The notes below the pieces were generated by a model, which was not told where the DNA came from, did no database searches, and was given only the letters and a program-made list of their open reading frames with translations. A stretch of 5,395 nt of DNA from Anaerolineales bacterium (GTDB lineage Bacteria; Chloroflexota; Anaerolineae; Anaerolineales; Villigracilaceae), in NCBI GenBank assembly GCA_020847355.1, contig JADLCG010000091.1, positions 1 through 5,395 of the forward strand, in the 5' to 3' direction. A program made the position numbers and the translations under genes. Of the stretch, positions 1 through 5,395 are shown piece by piece. The first letter of the stretch is position 1; the number at the start of each line of letters is the position of its first letter.

Positions 1-1566
1 AAGACCGGCGTGTTCACCGGCGGATACGCCATTAACCCAGCCACGCAAAAACGCATTCCAATTTGGATCGCGGATTATGTGTTGATGTCTTACGGCACGG
101 GCGCGATCATGGCTGTGCCGGCGCACGATGAACGCGACTTCGCCTTTGCGAAAAAATACGACTTGCCCATCGTGCCTGTGATTCGGCCGGAGAATCAGCC
201 GGAAGCGCAAATACTGGATTCCGCTTATGTGGGCGCGGGCGTGATGATCAACTCCGGCGTTTTAGACGGCGTATCAGTCAACGCTGAAAAAGGCAGGAAA
301 AACCCAAGCATTGCCCAAGCGATTGATTGGTTGCAAGCGCAAGGCGTGGGCAAAGAATCGGTGAATTACCGCTATCGGGATTGGCTGATCAGCCGTCAGC
401 GTTATTGGGGTTCGCCCATTCCAATGATCTATTGCGAAACGCACGGCTGGAATCCTGTGCCGGAAGATCAATTGCCGGTTTTACTTCCAGAAGACGTGGA
501 GTGGAAGCCAACCGGCGAAAGCCCATTGAAACTGCATCCCACTTGGAAGCATACAACCTGTCCGCTCTGCGGCGGAGCCGCCATCCGCGAGACGGATACG
601 ATGGATACGTTCATGTGTTCATCTTGGTATCACTTACGTTATTTATCGCCAAAGTATGACAAAGCGCCGTTTGACGACGCTGAATATAACTATTGGATGC
701 CGGTAGATACTTACACCGGCGGCATTGAACACGCCACCATGCACTTGTTATACACGCGCTTCTTCCATAAAGCTTTGCGCGATATCGGCATTGTGGAAGG
801 CAACGAACCAATGTTGCAATTGAGAAATCAGGGCATGGTGCTGGGCGAAGATAACGAGAAGATGTCGAAGAGCCGCGGCAATGTAGTGGCGCCGGATGCT
901 TTGGTGAATAGATATGGAGCGGATACCGTCCGCGCTTACTTGATGTTTTTTGCGCGTTGGGAAATGGGCGCGCCGTGGGATTCGCAGGGGATCGAAGGTT
1001 CGGCGCGTTGGGTGCGCCGCGTTTGGACCTTATTAACAGATAGCGAAACCAATCGGCAGGTTGAGGCGGATGCCGAAGCGAAAAAGAATCTGCGCCGTAA
1101 AGTTCACCAAACGTTAAAGCGCATCACGCATGACTTTGAGTCTTTTGAATTCAACACGATCATCTCCTCGCTGATGGAATTGCTCAACGAGATGTACAAA
1201 GCGCGAGAAGCCGGTTTAGCCGGAAGCGCGGAGTGGCATGAAGCCATTGAAATCTATTTGAAGATGATGGCGCCAATTGCGCCGCACATTACCGAAGAAT
1301 TATGGAGTCAATTAGGCAAGCCCTATTCTATTCATCAGCAAGCCTGGCCCCCAGTGGATGAAGCCGCCGCCAAAGACGATACGCTGGAAATTCCGGTGCA
1401 GATCAATGGCAAAGTCCGCGATAAGGTCAGAGTTCCAGCGGAGGCGAGCGAAGACCAAATCCGCGCCGCCGCTTTAGCTTCGGAAGTCCTCCAAAAACAT
1501 TTGGAAGGCAAAGAGCCAAAGAAAGTAATTGTGGCAAAAGGCAAACTAGTCAGCATTGTGATTTAG
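1..1566 (+). CDS. leuS: Leucyl-tRNA synthetase, C-terminal part (5' end outside the window)
   Basis: Class I aminoacyl-tRNA synthetase that charges tRNA-Leu with leucine in the cytoplasm. The reading frame is open from base 1 and the first residues (KTGVFTGGYAINP) lie inside the CP1 editing domain, so the true start, the HIGH motif and the first part of CP1 are upstream; the GTG at 10 is internal. Seen in order (window residues): the editing-domain motif GTGAIMAVPAHDERD with its conserved Asp, at about 30-45; the return to the catalytic core at RYWGSPIP; a zinc-type module with CxxH (433-444) and CxxC (559-570); DTYTGGIEHATMHLLYTRFF; KMSKS at 859-873; the anticodon-binding helical domain; and a C-terminal domain with VQINGKVRDKV and a GKLVSIVI end, typical of bacterial LeuRS. 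The 521 residues seen are roughly 60 percent of a usual 810-880 residue enzyme. The stop is TAG at 1564-1566, followed by a terminator. Identification is essentially certain. Confidence 0.98.
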   Translation, partial: KTGVFTGGYAINPATQKRIPIWIADYVLMSYGTGAIMAVPAHDERDFAFAKKYDLPIVPVIRPENQPEAQILDSAYVGAGVMINSGVLDGVSVNAEKGRKNPSIAQAIDWLQAQGVGKESVNYRYRDWLISRQRYWGSPIPMIYCETHGWNPVPEDQLPVLLPEDVEWKPTGESPLKLHPTWKHTTCPLCGGAAIRETDTMDTFMCSSWYHLRYLSPKYDKAPFDDAEYNYWMPVDTYTGGIEHATMHLLYTRFFHKALRDIGIVEGNEPMLQLRNQGMVLGEDNEKMSKSRGNVVAPDALVNRYGADTVRAYLMFFARWEMGAPWDSQGIEGSARWVRRVWTLLTDSETNRQVEADAEAKKNLRRKVHQTLKRITHDFESFEFNTIISSLMELLNEMYKAREAGLAGSAEWHEAIEIYLKMMAPIAPHITEELWSQLGKPYSIHQQAWPPVDEAAAKDDTLEIPVQINGKVRDKVRVPAEASEDQIRAAALASEVLQKHLEGKEPKKVIVAKGKLVSIVI

Positions 1567-1576
1567 AAAAAGTATA

Positions 1577-1613
1577 AAAAAACTCGCCAAGAGAAAAGCT
1601 TGGCGAGTTTTTT
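1577..1613 (+). terminator. Intrinsic terminator after leuS
   Basis: The sequence ACTCGCCAAG (1582-1591) pairs perfectly with CTTGGCGAGT (1599-1608) around a 7-nt loop. The flanking A-run (1577-1581) pairs with the T-run (1609-1613), giving up to 15 bp. The T-tract after the GC-rich core is the Rho-independent signature. It starts 11 nt after the leuS stop and separates leuS from folE. A-rich sequence on the left side means it could also work on the opposite strand, but no minus-strand gene is seen in the window. Confidence 0.93.
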
Positions 1614-1627
1614 ATTTCCGAATCAGA

Positions 1628-1633
1628 TACAAT
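1628..1633 (+). promoter_or_regulatory. Possible -10 box for folE
   Basis: TACAAT matches the bacterial -10 consensus at five of six positions and sits in the AT-rich gap between the leuS terminator and folE, where a promoter must lie if the terminator is efficient. No convincing -35 hexamer is found 16-18 nt upstream; that stretch is the terminator stem and T-tract. Transcription would begin near 1640, leaving a leader of about 20 nt that contains the Shine-Dalgarno sequence. This is a weak call based on position and a short match. Confidence 0.3.
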
Positions 1634-1653
1634 TGTCAAATCAAATTACAGTC

Positions 1654-1660
1654 AGAGGAA
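1654..1660 (+). promoter_or_regulatory. Ribosome binding site that fixes the folE start
   Basis: AGAGGAA lies two bases before the ATG at 1663, with the GG core four nt from the start codon. The spacing is a little short but usable. It supports ATG 1663 over the in-frame TTG at 1600, which lies inside the terminator hairpin and has no such site. Confidence 0.7.
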
Positions 1661-1662
1661 CA

Positions 1663-2286
1663 ATGCCAAAGAAGACAACTCAAAAACATCTACCGTTTGA
1701 TTCAGAAATTGACGCGCCCGCGATCGAATCGGCAGTTCTACACATGCTCAAAGCCTTTGGCGAAAACCCGAAACGCGAAGGCTTGCAAAATACGCCCAAG
1801 CGCGTGGCGCGGATGTATTCCGAGTTGTTGAGCGGCTATCGCGAAGACCCCGTCAAATTAATCAACAACGCTTTATTCACCGTAGATTATGACGACATGG
1901 TCATCGTCCGCGATATTGAATTTTACAGTTTGTGCGAACATCACATGCTTCCGTTCATTGGGCGGGCGCACGTCGCTTATATTCCGCGCGGCAAGGTGAT
2001 CGGCTTATCTAAAATCCCGCGCATGGTGGATCTCTTCGCCCGCCGCTTACAAGTTCAGGAACGCATGACGCGCCAGATCGCCGATTTCATAGACGCATTA
2101 CTCAAACCGCAGGGCGTGGCGGTGGTCGTCGAAGCATTGCACATGTGTTCGATGATGCGCGGCGTAAAAAAACATGACGCGCGAATGACGACCTCCACCA
2201 TGCTGGGTTCATTCCGCAACCGGTCGGCTACCCGCCAAGAATTTCTAGATAACATCAGTCGCGGCGCCGGACCTTTGAAGATTTAA
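1663..2286 (+). CDS. folE: GTP cyclohydrolase I (type IA)
   Basis: Converts GTP to 7,8-dihydroneopterin triphosphate plus formate, the first step of tetrahydrofolate synthesis and also the entry to other pterin-derived products such as queuosine. It is a cytoplasmic homo-oligomeric zinc enzyme. From ATG 1663 the protein is 207 residues, normal for the family. Visible signatures: GLQNTPKRVARMY near residue 40; the block EFYSLCEHHMLPFIGRAHV, which supplies zinc ligands Cys91 and His94; the block IPRGKVIGLSKIPR; LQVQERMTRQIA; and HMCSMMRGV with the third zinc ligand Cys162. The 71-residue spacing between the two Cys equals that between Cys110 and Cys181 of the E. coli enzyme. All zinc ligands are present, so this is the classical zinc-dependent form and not the FolE2 (type IB) family. 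The start was chosen for its Shine-Dalgarno sequence; an upstream in-frame TTG at 1600 would add 21 unconserved residues encoded partly by the terminator. The stop (TAA) is 22 nt before the next gene, so read-through into the peptidases is possible, but no functional link is evident. Confidence 0.97.
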   Translation: MPKKTTQKHLPFDSEIDAPAIESAVLHMLKAFGENPKREGLQNTPKRVARMYSELLSGYREDPVKLINNALFTVDYDDMVIVRDIEFYSLCEHHMLPFIGRAHVAYIPRGKVIGLSKIPRMVDLFARRLQVQERMTRQIADFIDALLKPQGVAVVVEALHMCSMMRGVKKHDARMTTSTMLGSFRNRSATRQEFLDNISRGAGPLKI

Positions 2287-2295
2287 AACCAGCGG

Positions 2296-2301
2296 TAGAA
2301 T
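2296..2301 (+). promoter_or_regulatory. Candidate -10 box for a leaderless peptidase transcript
   Basis: TAGAAT matches the -10 consensus at five of six positions. Its last base is seven nt before the A of the ATG at 2309, so transcription would be expected to begin at or next to the start codon. No Shine-Dalgarno sequence is seen between folE and this ATG, as expected for a leaderless mRNA. A possible partial -35 (TTTGAA, 2274-2279, spacer 16) overlaps the last folE codons. The sequence match is direct; promoter function is inferred. Confidence 0.45.
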
Positions 2302-2308
2302 ATGCCCC

Positions 2309-3802
2309 ATGCACAATAAAATCAAATCATCTCTGCTCGCGTTTTGTCTGCTTTCAATTTCTCTTTTATCGGCTTGTTCGGCAATTGCGCCAGAGCCAAC
2401 CGCCACAGCGACTGTGACTCAAACGTCCACAGCTACTTTCACGCCCCTGCCCACCATCACGGCAACGCCATCGCCCACGCCCATCCCCGCGCCGGAACGC
2501 GCCGCTTATACATTAAACACAACCGTTGACTATGACGCGCATATCGTCACAGTGGACGAGACGATTGTTTACCCAAATCACACCGGCGAACGCCTCAACG
2601 AATTGGTCTTAGCGGTTGAGCCTAATTTATGGGCGGGCGGATTTACGCTCGCCAGCCTTTCCATTGACGGAACGCCCAACACAACTTACACACTCACGGA
2701 TCAGCGCCTCAACCTCGCCCTGACTGAATTCCTCCAACCCGAACAGATTATCACGCTCAAACTCCAATACACGCTAACCTTGCCGCTCGCCGAACAAGCC
2801 GATCCAAACGATTCGCGCCCACGCATTTATGGCTATACCAAAAGCCAAATGAATCTCACAAACTGGTATCCATTTATCGTGCCGTACATCAACGGCGGCT
2901 GGGTTTTACACGACCCGTGGTATTACGGCGAACATCTCGTTTACGACTCGGCTGATTATGAAGTCAACCTCAAATTTGCAGACCCAGCCTCCGCGCCAGT
3001 TGTGGCGGCAAGCGGATATGCCGAAGCGCAAGCCGATTTCACGCGCTACACTATCACTGCCGCGCGCACGTTTGCTTTATCCATAAGCCGCGAATTTCAA
3101 GTCTCCTCCACGCAAGTCGGCGACGTGACTCTCTCCAGCTATTACTTCCCGTTGAGCGTCGTGGGCGGTAAAGCCGCGCTCAAAGCCAGCGCCGAAGCTC
3201 TGCAAGTTTATAGTCAGCGTTTTGGACCGTACACGCACAAAACGCTCGCCATCGTCATGGGCGATTTCAACGACGGCATGGAATACTCCGCCTTCTTTTA
3301 TCTCTCGCGCGATTTCTACGGCGGCCTCTACGACGGCACGCCCGCCAATTACTTGACCTTTGTCGCCGCGCACGAAACTTCGCATCAATGGTGGTTTGAA
3401 CAAGTCGGCAACGATCAAGCGCAACAACCCTGGCTGGATGAAACGCTGGCAACTTACTCCGAACGCGTGTACTATGAAGCGCTCTATCCTGATTTACTTT
3501 CATGGTGGTGGACGTACCGCATTGATTACTATCATCCACAAGGCTTCACCGATATTCCGATCTATGACGGTCAAGGCTTTCGTCCATACACCAACGCCGC
3601 CTATTTTCAAGGCGCGCATTTTCTAGAAGCCCTGCGCGCCCGCATCGGCGACGAAGCCTTCTTTGCCTTTTTGCAGGATTATCTCGCGCAAAGCCGCGGC
3701 AAAATCGTCAACGCCGACGATTTCTTCCGCATTCTCAAAACGCACACTTCCACCGATTATTCAGACTTAGTCAGGCAATATTTTCAAAACATCTATCAAT
3801 GA
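2309..3802 (+). CDS. Secreted M1-family metallopeptidase lipoprotein (first of a tandem pair)
   Basis: Predicted zinc aminopeptidase-type enzyme (MEROPS family M1, gluzincin) of 497 residues, anchored by lipid to the outside of the cytoplasmic membrane. Residues 1-22 form a signal peptide with a K-rich start, and the lipobox LSAC puts the lipidated Cys at 23. A Thr/Pro-rich linker covers about 24-66. An M1 N-terminal beta domain (from about Tyr67, with VDETIVYPNHTG) leads into the catalytic domain. Active-site residues: the exopeptidase-type loop DGMEY with Glu325; HETSH with His355, Glu356 and His359; the third zinc ligand Glu378 in WLDETLATY; and the probable catalytic Tyr432 in YFQGA. All are intact, so activity is likely. 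The protein is short for M1: it stops just after the catalytic region and lacks the large C-terminal helical domain of PepN/ERAP-type enzymes. The substrate is unknown; nutrient peptide trimming is a plausible inference. The start ATG follows a -10-like box directly. The stop overlaps the start of the paralogous gene. Confidence 0.93.
   Translation: MHNKIKSSLLAFCLLSISLLSACSAIAPEPTATATVTQTSTATFTPLPTITATPSPTPIPAPERAAYTLNTTVDYDAHIVTVDETIVYPNHTGERLNELVLAVEPNLWAGGFTLASLSIDGTPNTTYTLTDQRLNLALTEFLQPEQIITLKLQYTLTLPLAEQADPNDSRPRIYGYTKSQMNLTNWYPFIVPYINGGWVLHDPWYYGEHLVYDSADYEVNLKFADPASAPVVAASGYAEAQADFTRYTITAARTFALSISREFQVSSTQVGDVTLSSYYFPLSVVGGKAALKASAEALQVYSQRFGPYTHKTLAIVMGDFNDGMEYSAFFYLSRDFYGGLYDGTPANYLTFVAAHETSHQWWFEQVGNDQAQQPWLDETLATYSERVYYEALYPDLLSWWWTYRIDYYHPQGFTDIPIYDGQGFRPYTNAAYFQGAHFLEALRARIGDEAFFAFLQDYLAQSRGKIVNADDFFRILKTHTSTDYSDLVRQYFQNIYQ
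2378..2506 (+). other. Thr/Pro-rich linker codons of the first peptidase
   Basis: Residues 24-66 are mostly Thr, Pro, Ala and Ser (for example TATATVTQTSTATFTPLPT), with no hydrophobic core. This is a flexible tether between the lipidated Cys23 and the folded M1 domain. Such linkers are common in Chloroflexota lipoproteins and are the main taxonomic hint in the window. Confidence 0.75.
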
Positions 3803-5395
3803 ATTTGACTAGCTTTTCAAGAGTCGCAATGCTTACTTTGATTGCGACTCTGCTCTCCGCTTGCGCCTTGGCAACCCCGCCCGCGCCGCCTTTCCCGACC
3901 TTTGTGCTGGTGACTCAAGACCCCAACGCTTCGCCTACGCCCACGCCTTTTCAGCCTTCCGCCAACGAAAACACATTAATCCCATCTTACACGCCCGCGC
4001 CGCCGATCACCAACACCTTCACCGCTACGGCAACTTTACAACCCACGGCAACCTTCACGCTCGAACCGACTCAGCCCGCCATAAATACAACCGCGCCGCA
4101 AGTGACCGTTCCGCCCGTTGCCAATGCGCGCACGAACTACATCCTATATGTCACGCTCGATTTTGCCAATCACACCCTGGCAGTGGACGAGACCATTCGT
4201 TATTACAACACCACTGGAGCAGTCCTCACGGACATTCTGCTTTCCGTTCAGCCCAATCGTTTTGGAAGCGCTGTATTTGGATTAAATTCAATCGCGCAAG
4301 ATTCTGTTTCAATCGCTTCATATAACCTCAGCGGTCAAAGTTTATCCATTAGCCTGCCGCAAGCTTTACAGCCTAACGCCGCGACCACTCTCACGCTTAA
4401 CTTCAACCTCAACCTTCCGTCTAAATCCGCCGAGGGTTTGTTCGGCTACGATTTCAATCAAATCAATTTAGTAGATTGGTATCCCTTTGTTGTGCCATAC
4501 AACGGCGGCTGGGTTTTACACGATCCCATGCCGTTTGGCGAACATCTTGTTTACGATTCATCCGATATTGAAGTTAATCTCAAAGCGGATGCAAGCATAG
4601 TGATTGCGGCGAGCGCGCCCGCCGAACAAAACGGCGAATGGACGCGCTATCGTTTATATGGCGCGCGCACGTTCACGCTCTCCGCCAGCGATGAATTTCT
4701 CGTAGCAGAATCAGCTGTCGGGTCGGTGAAGATCCGCTCGTATTATTTTGACGGCTATAAAGCCGCCGGCGAATCAATCCTATATTCAGCGGTGCAGGCG
4801 GTCAGTCTCTATTCCGCCAAGTTTGCGGATTATCCCTATCAAACCCTCGCCATTGTCCAAGCCGATATTCACGATGGGCAGGAGTATGACGGCTTGATTT
4901 TCTTGGCTTCTGATTTTTACAGTCAATATGGCGGCGGCGCAAGAAATAATTTGACGACCATCGGCGTGCATGAAATCGCGCATCAGTGGTGGTTTGGGTT
5001 GGTGGGCAACGATCAGGCTTTAGAGCCGTGGCTGGATGAAGCGCTCTCCGCTTATACGGAAAGAATTTTTTACGAATATAACTATCCGCGTTATGGCGAT
5101 TGGTGGTGGCAATTTCGCGTGGATTATTTTGGCGCGCAAGGCTATGTAGATTCTTCGATCTATGATTGGGGATCGCAAAGAGCGTATGTAAACGCCGTCT
5201 ATTTGAACGGCGCGCATTTCATGGAAGAATTACGCCTCCGCATGGGCGACGCCGATTTCTTTCGCTTTTTGAAAGCCTACGCCGCGCAATACGCGCATCA
5301 ACGCGCAACGGGAGCGGGCTTCTTTGCCGTTGCGCGCGCCAACACAACTGCCGATCTCAGCGATTTAATCGCCAAATATTTTTCGAGCGCGTATT
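3799..5395 (+). CDS. Secreted M1-family metallopeptidase lipoprotein (second of a tandem pair, 3' end outside the window)
   Basis: Paralog of the preceding gene; 532 complete codons are visible with no stop. Its ATG overlaps the previous TGA in an ATGA junction, with no Shine-Dalgarno sequence of its own, pointing to translational coupling. Residues 1-21 are a signal peptide (Arg8 in the n-region, hydrophobic core MLTLIATLL); the lipobox LSAC gives lipidated Cys22. A long Thr/Pro/Ala linker covers about 23-111. The M1 N-terminal beta domain starts near Tyr114 (VDETIRYYNTTG). The catalytic set is complete: HEIAH with His391, Glu392 and His395; Glu414 in WLDEALSAY; probable catalytic Tyr468 in YLNGA. 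The recognition loop reads DGQEY (Glu362) where the paralog has DGMEY. Blocks shared with the paralog include NGGWVLHDP, FGEHLVYDS and GNDQA. The last residues (DLIAKYFSSAY) align with the paralog's final DLVRQYFQNIYQ, and the next base is T, so the stop is probably within a codon or a few. ATG 3829 is a possible but less likely start, since it would leave no charged n-region. The substrate is unknown. Confidence 0.92.
   Translation, partial: MNLTSFSRVAMLTLIATLLSACALATPPAPPFPTFVLVTQDPNASPTPTPFQPSANENTLIPSYTPAPPITNTFTATATLQPTATFTLEPTQPAINTTAPQVTVPPVANARTNYILYVTLDFANHTLAVDETIRYYNTTGAVLTDILLSVQPNRFGSAVFGLNSIAQDSVSIASYNLSGQSLSISLPQALQPNAATTLTLNFNLNLPSKSAEGLFGYDFNQINLVDWYPFVVPYNGGWVLHDPMPFGEHLVYDSSDIEVNLKADASIVIAASAPAEQNGEWTRYRLYGARTFTLSASDEFLVAESAVGSVKIRSYYFDGYKAAGESILYSAVQAVSLYSAKFADYPYQTLAIVQADIHDGQEYDGLIFLASDFYSQYGGGARNNLTTIGVHEIAHQWWFGLVGNDQALEPWLDEALSAYTERIFYEYNYPRYGDWWWQFRVDYFGAQGYVDSSIYDWGSQRAYVNAVYLNGAHFMEELRLRMGDADFFRFLKAYAAQYAHQRATGAGFFAVARANTTADLSDLIAKYFSSAY
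3820..3851 (+). repeat. Perfect 11-bp inverted repeat in the signal-peptide codons of the second peptidase
   Basis: AGAGTCGCAAT (3820-3830) is the exact reverse complement of ATTGCGACTCT (3841-3851), with a 10-nt spacer. As RNA it would form a stable hairpin starting about 20 nt after the ATGA junction. No T-tract follows, so it is not an intrinsic terminator. It covers codons for Arg8 to Leu18 of the second peptidase. The symmetry is seen directly; any role (mRNA stability, modulation of coupled translation, or an operator) is inference. Confidence 0.6.
3865..4131 (+). other. Extended Thr/Pro/Ala-rich linker codons of the second peptidase
   Basis: Residues 23-111 are low-complexity, rich in Pro, Thr and Ala (for example ASPTPTPF and ATATLQPTATFTLEPTQP), with no predicted fold. 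At about 89 residues the linker is roughly twice as long as that of the first peptidase, which would let this enzyme reach further from the membrane. Confidence 0.72.

Noticed and set aside
10..12. GTG as a start for the leuS frame
   Set aside because: The frame is open to base 1 and the residues before it (KTG) belong to the conserved LeuRS editing domain, so the gene is cut by the window edge.
327..659. 110-codon + strand open frame inside leuS
   Set aside because: It overlaps conserved LeuRS catalytic sequence in a different frame and resembles no protein family I recognise.
1600..1662. In-frame TTG start that would add 21 residues to the N-terminus of FolE
   Set aside because: The TTG lies inside the leuS terminator stem, the added residues resemble nothing in the family, and ATG 1663 has a Shine-Dalgarno sequence and gives a normal-length protein.
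3077..3539. Two minus-strand open frames opposite the first peptidase active site
   Set aside because: They lie wholly within well-conserved M1 coding sequence on the other strand, have no ribosome binding site that I can see, and resemble no known family.
3829..3831. ATG as an alternative start of the second peptidase
   Set aside because: It would remove the positively charged n-region (Arg8) of the lipoprotein signal and loses the ATGA coupling with the upstream gene.
3805..3833. Possible internal promoter for the second peptidase (TTGACT as a -35)
   Set aside because: The -35 match is good, but no acceptable -10 hexamer lies 16-18 nt downstream, and any start site would fall after the ATG at 3799.
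3861..4325. 154-codon open frame on the + strand
   Set aside because: It overlaps the signal peptide, linker and N-terminal domain of the second peptidase in another frame; its His/Arg/Ala-rich product is a by-product of the Pro/Thr-rich codons.
1..5395. Defence system, CRISPR array, mobile element, tRNA or other RNA gene
   Set aside because: No tandem spaced repeats, transposase or integrase motifs, terminal inverted repeats or tRNA-like folds were found; all but the short intergenic gaps is explained by four ordinary protein-coding genes.

Overview
The window carries four genes, all on the + strand. It most likely comes from a Chloroflexota bacterium of the Anaerolineae type. That is an inference from two things: secreted lipoproteins with long Thr/Pro linkers after the lipobox, a style common in that group, and a leucyl-tRNA synthetase of the zinc-containing bacterial type. 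Family-level assignment of the genes is firm; the taxonomic call is moderate, because no marker could be searched.

Layout. Positions 1-1566 hold the C-terminal 521 residues of leucyl-tRNA synthetase (leuS), whose start lies upstream of the window. A strong intrinsic terminator follows at 1577-1613. folE (GTP cyclohydrolase I) runs from 1663 to 2286, with its own Shine-Dalgarno sequence. After a 22-nt gap come two tandem paralogous M1-family (gluzincin) metallopeptidase lipoproteins, at 2309-3802 and 3799-beyond 5395. They overlap by the 4-nt ATGA stop/start junction. The second has no stop codon in the window, but it reaches the point where its paralog ends, so at most a few codons should be missing. 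No stretch longer than about 300 bases lacks a gene.

Function. leuS and folE are housekeeping genes (translation; pterin/folate biosynthesis) and show no functional link to the peptidases. The peptidase pair looks like a recent-to-moderate tandem duplication now expressed as a translationally coupled unit. Both proteins should be lipid-anchored on the outer face of the cytoplasmic membrane. Each keeps the full zinc site (HExxH plus Glu 19 residues after the second His) and the catalytic Tyr, but they differ in the substrate-recognition loop (DGMEY versus DGQEY) and in linker length (about 43 versus about 89 residues). A good -10 box ending just before the first peptidase start suggests a leaderless transcript for the pair. 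A perfect 11-bp inverted repeat lies in the signal-peptide codons of the second peptidase.

I see no defence island, mobile element, CRISPR array or RNA gene. The least ordinary content is the coupled peptidase pair and the control elements around it.
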